A stretch of DNA of 64,000 nucleotides from Curtobacterium citreum (GCF_006715175.1 NZ_VFMQ01000001.1:2418001-2482000), one strand, 5' to 3'; counted from the stretch's first letter, positions 48,326 through 57,420 are shown. The notes: generated from the letters alone by a model not told the origin. Translations and numbers: made by a program.

Positions 48326-48337
48326 GTGAGCGCTCAC
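48326..48337. promoter_or_regulatory. LacI-type operator 2
   Basis: GTGAGCGCTCAC is a perfect palindrome, the core of the symmetric lac operator. Its centre is 63 bp (six helical turns) from operator 1, which would allow looping, or it may belong to a different LacI member or to the glycosyltransferase gene at 48461. The rest of 48148-48460 holds only promoter and leader sequence. Confidence 0.6.
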
Positions 48338-48424
48338 TTCCCCGGCGTTGCGGGATACGAGACCTTCGATCTGCGGAACCACGCAGGAACCGCGTGGGAA
48401 CCCCGCCACGACGCTCATCGAGCA

Positions 48425-48454
48425 TTGTCCGTCTCCCGCACTGCTCGGTACCGT
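48425..48454 (+). promoter_or_regulatory. Promoter of glycosyltransferase gene 1
   Basis: TTGTCC (48425-48430) and TACCGT (48449-48454) are 18 nt apart. The -10 ends only 6 nt before the ATG at 48461, and there is no Shine-Dalgarno sequence, so the mRNA is probably leaderless. Confidence 0.45.
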
Positions 48455-48460
48455 CCGGTC

Positions 48461-49840
48461 ATGGCCCTGCTCACGCCCGTGTCGACCCCCGGTCCCCGAC
48501 GGGTGGTCCGTGTGGACCTGGACGCCCCGCTCCCGGAACTCGTCGCCGACGACCGTCGGGCGACCGCGCTCGTGGTCGGGTACCGCGACGGCCACCCCGT
48601 GACGACGCTCGACGTCACACTGACCGACGACCCGGCCGACGCCGAGCGGGCGATCGCAGCACTCATCGGCGAGCCAGCCGGCTGGTCGGACGGCCTGCAC
48701 GCCGGCTCGCCCGTCGCTCGGACGGGTGCGCCGACCACCGGCACGTCCGCGGTGCCGGACACCGCACTGCCGTCCGTCTCCGTCGTGGTCTCGACGATCG
48801 TGACGCGCCTGGCCGACATCGCGCGGCTGCTCGACCACCTCGCGGCACTCGACTACCCGTCCTACGAGGTCGTCGTCGTCGACAACCGCGTCGCGGTCCC
48901 CGCCGAGGACCCGCTCCCCGGACTGCTCGCCGGGCACGACGTGCGACTCGTCGTCGAGCGTCGCCCGGGCTGTTCCGCCGGACGGAACGCCGGGGTCGCG
49001 GCGGCCACGGGCGAGGTCGTCGCCTTCACGGACGACGACGTCCGCGTCGACCCGCGGTGGCTCCGGATGATCGGTACCCGGTTCGTCCAGGAACCCGAGC
49101 TGGACGCGGTCACGGGCATGATCCTGCCGGCCGAGCTCGAGACCCCCGCGCAGATCTGGTACGAGGCGTACTACGGCGGGTTCAGCGGCGAGCGCACCTT
49201 CGACCCACTGACCCTGGTGCCCGAGGACGCTCCCGGGGCCCTGCGGCACGCACGGGTCTCCGCCGTGGCGGCCGACGGCTCTGTCCGTCGGCGGTTCCCG
49301 GTGTACGGCGTGGGCGGGTACGGTGCCGGAGCGAACTGGGCGGTGCGTCGGAGCGTGTTCGACCGCGTCGGCGGGTTCGACCCGGTGCTCGGTGCCGGCG
49401 TCCCCGCACGTGGCGGCGAGGACCTCGCGATGTTCATCGACGTCCTGTGGCGCGGTGGGCGGATCGGCGTCGAGCCGCGCGCGGTCGTGCACCACCGGCA
49501 CCGGCCGGACCTGGCCGGACTGCACGGGCAGCTGCACGCGAACGGGGTGGGCTTCACGGCGCTGCTCTGCGCACTCGTGTCGGCGGACCGTCGGCACCTG
49601 GCGGCCCTGGTGCGGCTCGCTCCCCCGGCGGCCCGGGCGATGGCCGGCCGGGTGCTCAGCCGACTCGTCCGACGTGGGAGCGCCACGGCGACGACCGTGA
49701 CCCCGTCGGCGGTGCCCCCGACGCGCGTGCCGCGGTCCCTGGCGTTCCACGAGCTCCGGGGCTTCCCCGCGGGACCGGCCGCGTGGCTGCGCAGCCGGCG
49801 AGCCTGGCGCGAGGTCGAGCGGACGCACACCGGCGCCTGA
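48461..49840 (+). CDS. Family 2 glycosyltransferase (paralogue A)
   Basis: A 459-residue GT2 enzyme. The first 105 or so residues are a separate N-terminal region without recognised motif; then the GT-A fold begins at SVSVVVSTIVTRLADI, with VVVVDNR, CSAGRNAGVAAATGEVVAFTDDDVRVDP (DDD is the metal-binding DxD), VYGVGGYGAGANWAVRRSVFDRVGGFDPVLG and GGEDLAMFIDVLWRGG with the ED acceptor/base motif. No membrane segment is evident. It is a paralogue of the gene at 50057, with the same layout. Donor and acceptor sugars are unknown. Confidence 0.88.
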   Translation: MALLTPVSTPGPRRVVRVDLDAPLPELVADDRRATALVVGYRDGHPVTTLDVTLTDDPADAERAIAALIGEPAGWSDGLHAGSPVARTGAPTTGTSAVPDTALPSVSVVVSTIVTRLADIARLLDHLAALDYPSYEVVVVDNRVAVPAEDPLPGLLAGHDVRLVVERRPGCSAGRNAGVAAATGEVVAFTDDDVRVDPRWLRMIGTRFVQEPELDAVTGMILPAELETPAQIWYEAYYGGFSGERTFDPLTLVPEDAPGALRHARVSAVAADGSVRRRFPVYGVGGYGAGANWAVRRSVFDRVGGFDPVLGAGVPARGGEDLAMFIDVLWRGGRIGVEPRAVVHHRHRPDLAGLHGQLHANGVGFTALLCALVSADRRHLAALVRLAPPAARAMAGRVLSRLVRRGSATATTVTPSAVPPTRVPRSLAFHELRGFPAGPAAWLRSRRAWREVERTHTGA

Positions 49841-49911
49841 CGCGCGCGGGGCGCCCCGGCGCCCCGCGCCGGGACGGCCCGCGCCGCCCGCCGCCCGCCG
49901 CGCTCGGCTGC

Positions 49912-49978
49912 GTCGAACCAGCGATGCGACGTCGAACCAGTGCCTCTCCCTGGTTCGACGTCGCATCCGTGGTTCGAC
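49912..49978. terminator. 29-bp hairpin between the convergent glycosyltransferase genes
   Basis: Arms 49912-49940 and 49950-49978 match at 27 of 29 positions around a 9-nt loop; each arm contains GTCGAACCA near one end. It lies between convergent glycosyltransferase genes and should terminate both. After it, 49979-50040 holds degenerate copies of a 16-bp CCACGACGGCCCGCG-type unit. Confidence 0.75.
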
Positions 49979-50056
49979 CCGCGCCACGACGGCCCGCGCC
50001 ACGACGGCCCGCGGCGGGACGGCCCGCGCGACGACCCCGCGCGCGAGCGTCCCGGG

Positions 50057-51397
50057 TCAGCACCGAGCGCGCCGCGACACGAGGTACCGCCACGGCCCGC
50101 CGAGCGCCGCGGTCAGCTCGATCCGCCGCAACCCGACCGTCGCCGCACGGAGCTCCTCGTCGGCCGCCCACGCGCCGGACCGTGCCGTCCCCGGTGCATC
50201 CGCACCCACCGCGCCAGGAGCACCGGCCGACCGCGCACCGTCGTCCTGCCCGAGCGACCCGAGCCGCCGCAGCGCCGGGACCGCACGCCGCACCACGGCG
50301 AGCGCCGTCCGCGGGTCGAGCACGAGCTTCGTGACCCACGCGCCGAGCCCGGCGCCGTAGCCGACCGCCTGGGCGCGCAGCGCCGCCGGCTCCGAGCGGT
50401 GCCGGTGCCACACCACGGCCGAGGGCTCGACCGCGAGCGCCGCACCCGAGGACAGCACCCGGACGAACACGTCCAGGTCCTCGCCGCCCTTCGTCGGCGT
50501 CCCCACGCCGAGGGCGTCGTCGAACCCGCCGAGCGCGACCGCGGCCGAGCGCCGGAGGGACACGTTCGCCCCGGTGCCGAACGCCCCGACCGAGAACGGG
50601 AAGAGCGGCAGGTCGGCGGGCGGCTCAGCGGCCCGGAAGACCCGGCGCCGGGTGTTCCGTGCCCAGGTCACGCGTTCGTCGAACCACCGCTGCGTGGGCG
50701 TCCGGAGCTCCGCGCTCGGCACGAGCCCCGTCACGCACGCGACGTCCGCGTCGCGCGCGAACGCGCCCGCGACGGCCGTCACCCAGTCGGGGTCGACGAC
50801 GACGTCGTCGTCGGTGAACGCGACCACCTCGCCCGTGGCGACAGCGAGCCCGGCGTTCCGTGCCCGCGCGACGCCAGGCCGTGCCTCCAGGACGTAGGTG
50901 ACACGAGGATCCGCGATCGAGGCGACCACGTCCCGCGTCGCCGACGTGGTCGGCGCGCTGTCCGCGACGACCACCTCGAGGTCGGGCCACGTCGACGCGA
51001 GGACGGACCGCAGGCAGGTCCGCAGGTCCTCCGGCCGGTCGCGGGTCCCGATCACGACGGAGACGCGCCCCACGGGTGCGGGGCCGGTGTCGGCCGGGAG
51101 GATCGTGGCCGGCAGCGCGCGCAGCGCCCGTCCCAGCTCGGCCGGGTCCAGGTCCCCGTCCGGGGTGACGGACACATCGACGGAGCCGGCGATCTCGAGC
51201 CCGTCGCGGACGAGCAGGCGGGCGCGACGGAAGCCGTCGGCTCCAGCGAGCGCGACCGTCGTCGCGGCGAGCGCCGTCGGTCGGTCGACGGCGCCGACCC
51301 AGGCGGCTCCGGCCCACGTCGGTTCGTCGGCGCGCGGCAGCGCAGGGCGGAGCGTCAGGACGCTGCTGGCGATCGGGCTGGTCCGGCTCGGGGTCAC
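50057..51397 (-). CDS. Family 2 glycosyltransferase (paralogue B)
   Basis: A 446-residue GT2 enzyme parallel to the gene at 48461: about 105 unassigned N-terminal residues, then VSVVIGTRDRPEDLRTCLRS, ARARNAGLAVATGEVVAFTDDDVVVDPDW and GGEDLDVFVRVLSSG with HRHRSEP. The GTG at 51397 follows -35 TTGACC (51427-51432) and -10 AGCATC (51403-51408) by 5 nt, so it is probably leaderless, as its paralogue seems to be. Likely polysaccharide assembly; specificity unknown. Confidence 0.87.
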   Translation of the reverse strand: MTPSRTSPIASSVLTLRPALPRADEPTWAGAAWVGAVDRPTALAATTVALAGADGFRRARLLVRDGLEIAGSVDVSVTPDGDLDPAELGRALRALPATILPADTGPAPVGRVSVVIGTRDRPEDLRTCLRSVLASTWPDLEVVVADSAPTTSATRDVVASIADPRVTYVLEARPGVARARNAGLAVATGEVVAFTDDDVVVDPDWVTAVAGAFARDADVACVTGLVPSAELRTPTQRWFDERVTWARNTRRRVFRAAEPPADLPLFPFSVGAFGTGANVSLRRSAAVALGGFDDALGVGTPTKGGEDLDVFVRVLSSGAALAVEPSAVVWHRHRSEPAALRAQAVGYGAGLGAWVTKLVLDPRTALAVVRRAVPALRRLGSLGQDDGARSAGAPGAVGADAPGTARSGAWAADEELRAATVGLRRIELTAALGGPWRYLVSRRARC

Positions 51398-51557
51398 GTC
51401 CCGATGCTCGGCAGCCGGCCGGGACGGGTCAAGCGACCCGGGCGACGGTTGCGGCGACGGTCGCCGAGCCGTGCGGTTTGCCGCGACCGGACCGCTCGCG
51501 CCCCGTAGGATCGCGGGTGACGCACCGGCCGACCCGAGCCGGGCACGAGGAGGACCC

Positions 51558-51680
51558 ATGCCGGCCGGATCCGACACGGACCCCTGCGTCTGCGGGCACC
51601 CGCGTGCCGCGCACGAGCACTACCGCTCGGGCACGGACTGCGCGCTCTGCGACTGTCCGAGGTTCCGCCTGCGGCGCTGA
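51558..51680 (+). CDS. 40-residue Cys/His-rich small protein
   Basis: MPAGSDTDPCVCGHPRAAHE followed by HYRSGTDCALCDCPRFRLRR. Spacing C-x-C-G-H-x3-H-x2-Y-x5-D-C-x2-C-x-C suggests a small zinc- or metal-binding knuckle. Strong ribosome binding site GAGGAGG 5 nt before ATG supports real translation. Similar tiny proteins (CxCGH...HY..G..CALCxC) occur in other actinobacteria as I recall, but none has a known role. Independent of its neighbours: between the GT2 gene (divergent) and the next GT. Confidence 0.8.
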   Translation: MPAGSDTDPCVCGHPRAAHEHYRSGTDCALCDCPRFRLRR

Positions 51681-51820
51681 CCGACGACTGCGGCTGCGCT
51701 GGCGCCGTTGCCGGCGCCTGCGTCGTGCGCCTGTGTCGGCGCCTGCGGGAAACCGCCGCTTCCCCGCAGGGGGCCCGGGACCGGCTGCCCGCCGCGCTGC
51801 GCCCGGGTTAGCGTCCCGGC

Positions 51821-52716
51821 ATGGCCATCTCCCCCGCGGTCCCGGCGTGCGTCGTGCTCGCGCACCAGGACCCTGCGCACGTGCGCCGGCTCGTCGAGGC
51901 ACTCGACCCGTTCGACGTGTTCCTGCACTGCGACGTGAGCACCCCGGAGTCCGAGTACCGCGCGATGGTGGACGGACTGCCCGACCGGGTCCGACTCCTG
52001 CCGCGCATCCGCACCGGGTGGGCCCGGTGGGAGAACGTCGTCGCCGAGGTCGCCGGCTACCGGGCCGCGCTCGACGGCACGGACGCGACCCACGTCGCCG
52101 TCCTCACCGGGAGCGACTACCCGCTGGCGGACGCCGCCGAGATCCGCGCGACCCTCGAGGCGCACCGCGAGGACTCCTTCGTCGCGACGTTCCCGCTGCC
52201 CGACCCGCTCTGGGGCCGCGACGGCGGGCTCGCCCGGCTCCGCTACCGGCACTGGGCCTGGCGCAAGCACATGCTGCGGCTGCCGATCCCCCGGCGGCTG
52301 CCCTCGGGCGTCGTCCTGACCGGCGGGTCGCAGCTCAAGGTCCTCGCCCGCCGGCACGCCACCGCGGTCGTGGACGCGTTCGACGGCCGCCCCGACCTCG
52401 TCCGGACCTGGCGGCGCAGCTGGGTGGCCGACGGACCTTCGTCCCGACGGTGCTGGCGACCCCGGCGCTCACCCCCGGGTTCGCGGACGAGCACGTGCAG
52501 CACTCGCTGTGGTGGATCGGCTGGGACGACTCGCGGCGGAAGAGCCCGCCGTGGCTCGGGACCGCCGACGCCGGACGGGTGCTCGAGCGCCGGACCATCC
52601 CGGACGGCGGCCTGCCGCACCTGTTCGCGCGGAAGTTCTCGACCGAGCGGAGCACGGAGCTGCTCGACCTCATCGACGGGGCGTTCGCCCTGCGGCAGGA
52701 CGTGGTCCGGTCGTGA
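51821..52716 (+). pseudogene. Frameshifted glycosyltransferase (core-2/I-branching, beta-1,6-GlcNAc transferase type)
   Basis: The reading frame changes in the middle. The first frame, from ATG 51821, reads MAISPAVPACVVLAHQDPAH, DVFLHCDVST, VAVLTGSDYPL and RYRHWAWRKHML, the Pfam Branch pattern (lines FLTGSDYPL, W--H). At about 52431-52436 (GACGGACC) the meaning passes to the next frame, TFVPTVLATPALTPGFADEH, HSLWWIGWDD and GLPHLFARKFS, ending at 52716. Inserting one base (GACGAGACC) would restore a 298-residue enzyme. I see no slippery heptamer, so this is either a true 1-bp deletion or a sequencing error. The stop overlaps the flippase start (GTGA). Confidence 0.8.
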
Positions 52717-54218
52717 CCCAGCCCCTCACCCGGCGCGAGGCGCTCGGTCGGGCACGACGGGCCGCGTCCGACCGGATGTCGGACGCATCGGACGCGGCAG
52801 TCGACGACGTCGCCGAGGGGTCGTCCCGACTGTTCGGCCGCGGTCTGCTGTACGTCGTCGTCTGGTCGATGCAGCTCGTCGTCTCGTCGCTGATCTCCCC
52901 CGTCCTCGCGCACCTGCTGCCCGCGTCGGAGTTCGGCGTCCTCGCGTCCTCGATCGCCCTGTTCCAGGCGCTCTCCGTGCTCGCGGTCGCCGGGCTCGAC
53001 CAGGCGACGGTCCTGCAGCGCGCCGAGGACGGCTCGGACCGTCGCGCCCGCGGGCTGCTCGCCGTCGGCGCGCTGACCGCCGCGGTCGTCACCGGGACGG
53101 CGCTCGCCACGATCCCGGTCTGGGCGGACGCCGCGGGCTTCGTCGGGGCGCACCCGCTGCTCCTCGTCGCCGTCCTCTGGACCGCGCCGGCCGCGGTCGT
53201 CCAGGTGGCGCTGGCGCTCCTCGTCGCGCAGGACCGCATCCGGGTCTTCGCGGTCACGAGCCTGCTGTCGTCGGTCGGCGGCTCCGTCATCGGTCTCGGG
53301 CTGCTCCTGTGGGTGCACGCCGACGCCACCACGTACGCGTGGGGCGGTGTCGTCGCGCAGGGCGTCGCGATGGTGATCGGGATCGCGGCGACGCGGCCCC
53401 GCCTCCAGGGCCTGTTCGACCGGCGGACCACGACCCGGGCGTTCCGACTCGGGGTCCCGGTCGCCCTCGGCAACCTGTCGTACTTCGTGCTCAACGCCGG
53501 CGACCGTGTCGTCGTGCAGAGCCTGCTCGGCCCGGCGGAGGTCGCCCGCTACCAGATCGCCTACGTCGTCGGGTCGGCCGTGGTCCTCCTCCTCACGTTC
53601 ACGAACTCGGCGTGGGCACCGCACTTCGCCGCGCTCCGCAACGCCGGCGCCCGACTCCGGTTGGCCCTGCACGCGCGGGACGAGCTCTACCGTCTCGTGG
53701 CGCCCGTCGTCCTCGCCGTGACGCTCGCGGCACCCGTCGCGCTGCCGTTCCTCGCGCCCGCGTCGTACCGCGTCGACGAGCTCGGCGTCGTCGTCTTCGT
53801 CGTGGCCGTCACGGCCGTGCCCGTCGTGGCGAGCGGCGCGACCGGGCGGCTGCTCGTGGTCGAGCGCCGCGGAGTCGCCGTCGGCGTCATCGCGGCCGGC
53901 GCCGGTGCCGTGAACATCGCGGCGAACCTGGTCCTCGTCCCGTGGCTCGGCATCCTCGGCGCGGGCGTCGCGACCGTGCTCGCGTACACGCTCCTCGCGG
54001 CGGCCCAGCTGCTCGCGCTGCCCGACCGTCGGGCGTGGCGGGGACCGGGAGCCCGGGTGACCCTGCCCCTCGTGGCAGCCCTCGTGGTGGCCGGGGTGTC
54101 CCTGCTGCTGCCCCAGGACACCCCCTGGGACGTCGTGCGGGTCGTCGGCGTCGCGGCGTGCGTGCCGTGGTTCCTGCGACGGCTCGGGGCGGCGCGCGGC
54201 GGAGCCACCGCGGCCTGA
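52713..54218 (+). CDS. Polysaccharide flippase-like membrane protein (Wzx/MATE-like)
   Basis: A 501-residue polytopic protein with 12-14 predicted membrane segments, starting after about 40 polar residues (SRLFGRGLLYVVVWSMQLVVSSLISPVL). HLLPASEFGVLASSIALFQALSVLAVAGLDQATVLQ and AAGAGAVNIAANLVLVPWLGILGAGVATVLAY match the polysaccharide transporter/MurJ-like superfamily. It probably flips lipid-linked oligosaccharide across the membrane. The GTG start overlaps the glycosyltransferase stop. The neighbours are glycosyltransferases, as in other export clusters. Confidence 0.87.
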   Translation: MTQPLTRREALGRARRAASDRMSDASDAAVDDVAEGSSRLFGRGLLYVVVWSMQLVVSSLISPVLAHLLPASEFGVLASSIALFQALSVLAVAGLDQATVLQRAEDGSDRRARGLLAVGALTAAVVTGTALATIPVWADAAGFVGAHPLLLVAVLWTAPAAVVQVALALLVAQDRIRVFAVTSLLSSVGGSVIGLGLLLWVHADATTYAWGGVVAQGVAMVIGIAATRPRLQGLFDRRTTTRAFRLGVPVALGNLSYFVLNAGDRVVVQSLLGPAEVARYQIAYVVGSAVVLLLTFTNSAWAPHFAALRNAGARLRLALHARDELYRLVAPVVLAVTLAAPVALPFLAPASYRVDELGVVVFVVAVTAVPVVASGATGRLLVVERRGVAVGVIAAGAGAVNIAANLVLVPWLGILGAGVATVLAYTLLAAAQLLALPDRRAWRGPGARVTLPLVAALVVAGVSLLLPQDTPWDVVRVVGVAACVPWFLRRLGAARGGATAA

Positions 54219-54305
54219 CGACGGAGCCGCGCGGACGCGTGCTCGTGCCCCCGGTCCGGCGCAAGCGGCGGGCGCGGTGCGGTCCGTGCGTCGGGGCCGA
54301 CGGTC

Positions 54306-55184
54306 TCAGCCCGCCGCGGGGACGTCGATCGTGACCCAGTCCACGAGCACCGAGCCCCGTGCGGCCCGCGGCGGCGTGCCACCGGTGGAACCTGCCTGCA
54401 GCACGAGGTGCATGCGCGCCGTCGGGACGTCCTCGGTGGTCGTCCCGACCGTGCGTCCGTCCACCATGAAGGTCATCCGCTCGGGCGTCCACTCGATAGT
54501 GTAGGTGTGCCAGTCGCTGAGCCGGGCGTCCGTCTCGTGGTGCACGCACTGCCGCGCAGGGTCGTCCAGGCAGTGCACGTTGAGCCACGCACGCTGCCCC
54601 AGGCCACCCTCGGGGAAGTCGACCTCGCCGTCCGACCACCGGTTCGCGTCGCTCCACAGCAGGACGGCCACGCCGTAGCCGTCGACCCGGTCGCTCTTCA
54701 TCCGGATGCTGTACCGTCCCGAGGTCTGCCCGCCCCAGCGCCCGTCGACGAGCGGCACGACGCCACCGGCCAGCGGGGTGCCGCCGTCGGTCGTCCGCAG
54801 CCCGACGTCGAGCAGCCCGTCGTGCGCAGTGACCGCGGACGCGCTGTACCGTCCGGTCCCGGCGGTGTCCGCAAACCCGTCGTAGGTGGTGAACCGGTCG
54901 GCGTACCGGGACGCGAACGTCCCGGTCGGCGCGTCGTCCGCGAAGTCCTCGGAGTACACGCGATGCCACGCACCGCCGTCCGAGGTCGTCATCGTCTCGC
55001 CGCTCGGGTCGTGCGCGCTCGAGCCGCCGGTCACCGTGAGCACCGCGGCGCCGACGGCGAGCGCGCCGACGACCGCGCCGACACCGAGCGCCGTCGCACG
55101 GTGTCGGCCACGGCCGGGCGGGCCGCCACGGTCCGTGGTGGCCCGCCCGGCCGTCGTCGTCATCGGTGGATCAGCTCGCGGCAT
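54306..55184 (-). CDS. Membrane-anchored GH16-family glycoside hydrolase
   Basis: A 292-residue secreted or anchored glycosidase. One N-terminal transmembrane segment (about 31-53) is followed by a GH16 jelly roll: WHRVYSEDFADD, DGYGVAVLLWSDANRWSDGEVDFPEGGL with catalytic E187-x-D-x-x-E192, and DWHTYTIEWTPERMTFMVDGR. GH16 enzymes act on beta-1,3/1,4-glucans, galactans or similar polymers, so it may trim the polysaccharide of this cluster. ATG 55184 overlaps the next gene; ATG 55163 is an alternative. The gene reads opposite to the flippase. Confidence 0.9.
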   Translation of the reverse strand: MPRADPPMTTTAGRATTDRGGPPGRGRHRATALGVGAVVGALAVGAAVLTVTGGSSAHDPSGETMTTSDGGAWHRVYSEDFADDAPTGTFASRYADRFTTYDGFADTAGTGRYSASAVTAHDGLLDVGLRTTDGGTPLAGGVVPLVDGRWGGQTSGRYSIRMKSDRVDGYGVAVLLWSDANRWSDGEVDFPEGGLGQRAWLNVHCLDDPARQCVHHETDARLSDWHTYTIEWTPERMTFMVDGRTVGTTTEDVPTARMHLVLQAGSTGGTPPRAARGSVLVDWVTIDVPAAG

Positions 55185-57420
55185 GCCGCATCCCGGCCGT
55201 GGTCAGCTCGTACACGGCGGTGGTGCCGGACGACCAGACCCGGTGCCAGTACGGCGACGACGCCATCGCGTCCGCGAGCCGCTCGTAGTCGGGGTACCGC
55301 TGGTAGCCGTAGCGCTCGTCGTACGCACCCATCGGCGCGGCCACGAGGGCGTAGTACTTCGTCGCGGTGGTCCGGGCGACGAACTGCCGCGTCAGGGTCG
55401 AGACGTCGGCGTCGGGGTCGTAGCCGGTGCCGGACGGGTACGGGCCGAGCGCCTCACGCGACACGTAGTCGACGTCGAAGTACCGGGCGCCGGTGTTCCC
55501 CGGCACGGCGTTCCCCGAACCGGTGAGGAGCATGACCGAGCCCTTCGGCGCGGTCCGGTCGTACCACTGCGTCGCCGCCGACTCGCTCCGGGTCGTCACG
55601 CGGTTCCAGTCCAGGGCGGTCTGTCCGAAGGCACCGACCGCCACGAGGGCCGTGACGCCCGCCGCCGCGAGGACGTACCGGGCGGCTGCCGGCCGGAGCG
55701 CTGCCCGGACGGCCGTCCCGACGCGCGCCCACCGACCGGCGGGGAGCGGGAGCCCGGCGGCGAGGACCGCCAGCCACGGGGTCGCGAACAGGACCACGCG
55801 GAAGATGCCCTCCTGCCCGTAGTTCGTCGCGACGAGCAGCGAGATCGGACTCGCGGCCGCGGCGAGGAGCCCCCAGTGCAGCCGGTCGCGTCGGACCAGC
55901 ACGGTGACGACCGCGACGAGGCCGACGAGCACGAGCGTCGCCGCCGGCACGTCGAACGCCAGCCCGGTGACGAGCGGCTTCGGGAGCACGGTCATGTCGT
56001 GCTCGGGCGGTTGCACGTTGTCGAACACCTTCCCGATCGCCGAGAGCGACAGGAACCGGCCGAGCACGTCGCCGTTCAGCGCGGCGAAGACCACCGCCGG
56101 CACGAGCACGACGAGCGGCAGCCACCACGGACGCAGGAGCCGGAAGACCACGAGCACGCCGAGCGCCGCGACCGCGAGGTACGGCGAGATCTGGTGCGTG
56201 ACGACGAGGACGACGCCGATCACGGCGATCGCGAGCACCTGCGGCAGCCGCACGGTGCGCGGCCGGAGGACCCGCTGCACGGACCCGTCGGCGACGGCCG
56301 CGGCGGTCTCCAGGAGCGGGCCCGTGGCGAGCACGAGCATCGCGACGACGAGCAGGACGCCGGTCGACTGCGGCGAGAAGTACGTCGTGTTGAGCGAACC
56401 GGTCATCGCGGTGAGGAACGCCGCGATCCACGGCCGGCGTCGACCGGGCAGCCAGTGCGCGGCGAGCACCCCGACACCGAGCGTCGTGACGCCCGCGAGC
56501 AGCACCGGCACCCACGCGGCGATGGTCATCGCGTTCACGATGCCCCCGACGTCGGCCGCCCACGCGCCCCCGGCGAACAGCCCCGACCAGGTCTGGAAGA
56601 TGTCCGAGGCCGGATCGGTGCGGCCGAACTGCCGGATGTACTCCAGGACCCCGACGTGCCGCGCGGCAGCGGTCACGGTGGGCATCCCGTAGGTGATCGC
56701 CTGCGCGAGCTGCACGGCCAGGCCGAGCGCCACGACGGGCACGGCGACGGCTCGCCCCCGGACGAACGCGACGACCGCCGCCGCGACGAGCACGGCGAGC
56801 CCGACCGGCAGCCCGATCCCGAGCCGACCGAACAGTCCGGCGGGCACCGGGTCGCCGACGTGGGTCACCGCGGCGACCACGACCGTCGCGAGACCGAGCA
56901 CGGTCCCCCCGAGCACGATCCGCCCGGACCCGGTCCGCACGGACTCCGTCAGGGGTGCCGGGGCCGGTCGGCGCTCCCGTCGACGCAGCTGCTGGAGGTC
57001 CCGCAGCACGGTGGACGCGAGCACCGCCGACGTCAGGACGACCACGACCGCGAAGGGCACCGCCGGGTGCCACCACCCGACGGTCGCCATCGTGTAGCCG
57101 ATCCCGATCGTGCCGGTGATCGAGCCGGCGACCGCGAGCAGCACGAAGCGTGCCAGGGGCATCGGCCGGACGAGCAGCAGCGGCGCGACGCCGAGCAGGG
57201 CGAACAGGAAGACGACGGTCGCACTCCCCCGCAGGACCGGCACGTGCAGCCCGGCGCCGAGGGCCACGGCGACGAGCGCGACGACGACGACCCCGGCCGC
57301 GGCGAGCCGAGCACCGGGTCCCATGACGTCGTCCGCGTCCACACCCTCGCGCCGTCGGGCCGACGCGGGTCCTGTGGCGACGTGGGCACCGACCGCGGGC
57401 GTCGCGGTCCCCCGGCTCAT
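55171..57420 (-). CDS. Large polytopic membrane protein, GT-C glycosyltransferase-like
   Basis: A 749-residue membrane protein with about 15-17 hydrophobic segments, then a C-terminal soluble extracellular domain of about 150 residues that includes MLLTGSGNAVPGNTGARYFD and VSREALGPYPSGTGYDPDAD. The membrane part has ISPYLAV, SLNTTYFSPQSTGVL and NYGQEGIFRVVLF. Size and layout resemble GT-C transferases that use polyprenyl-linked sugars, or polymerases, but no DxD-type loop is convincing. It overlaps the GH16 gene and is followed upstream by two GT2 genes, so it belongs to the same operon. Confidence 0.7.
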   Translation of the reverse strand: MSRGTATPAVGAHVATGPASARRREGVDADDVMGPGARLAAAGVVVVALVAVALGAGLHVPVLRGSATVVFLFALLGVAPLLLVRPMPLARFVLLAVAGSITGTIGIGYTMATVGWWHPAVPFAVVVVLTSAVLASTVLRDLQQLRRRERRPAPAPLTESVRTGSGRIVLGGTVLGLATVVVAAVTHVGDPVPAGLFGRLGIGLPVGLAVLVAAAVVAFVRGRAVAVPVVALGLAVQLAQAITYGMPTVTAAARHVGVLEYIRQFGRTDPASDIFQTWSGLFAGGAWAADVGGIVNAMTIAAWVPVLLAGVTTLGVGVLAAHWLPGRRRPWIAAFLTAMTGSLNTTYFSPQSTGVLLVVAMLVLATGPLLETAAAVADGSVQRVLRPRTVRLPQVLAIAVIGVVLVVTHQISPYLAVAALGVLVVFRLLRPWWLPLVVLVPAVVFAALNGDVLGRFLSLSAIGKVFDNVQPPEHDMTVLPKPLVTGLAFDVPAATLVLVGLVAVVTVLVRRDRLHWGLLAAAASPISLLVATNYGQEGIFRVVLFATPWLAVLAAGLPLPAGRWARVGTAVRAALRPAAARYVLAAAGVTALVAVGAFGQTALDWNRVTTRSESAATQWYDRTAPKGSVMLLTGSGNAVPGNTGARYFDVDYVSREALGPYPSGTGYDPDADVSTLTRQFVARTTATKYYALVAAPMGAYDERYGYQRYPDYERLADAMASSPYWHRVWSSGTTAVYELTTAGMRHAAS

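Noticed and set aside
52425..52445. Programmed -1 frameshift in the branching glycosyltransferase
   Set aside because: No slippery heptamer or downstream pseudoknot is evident; a one-base deletion explains the data.
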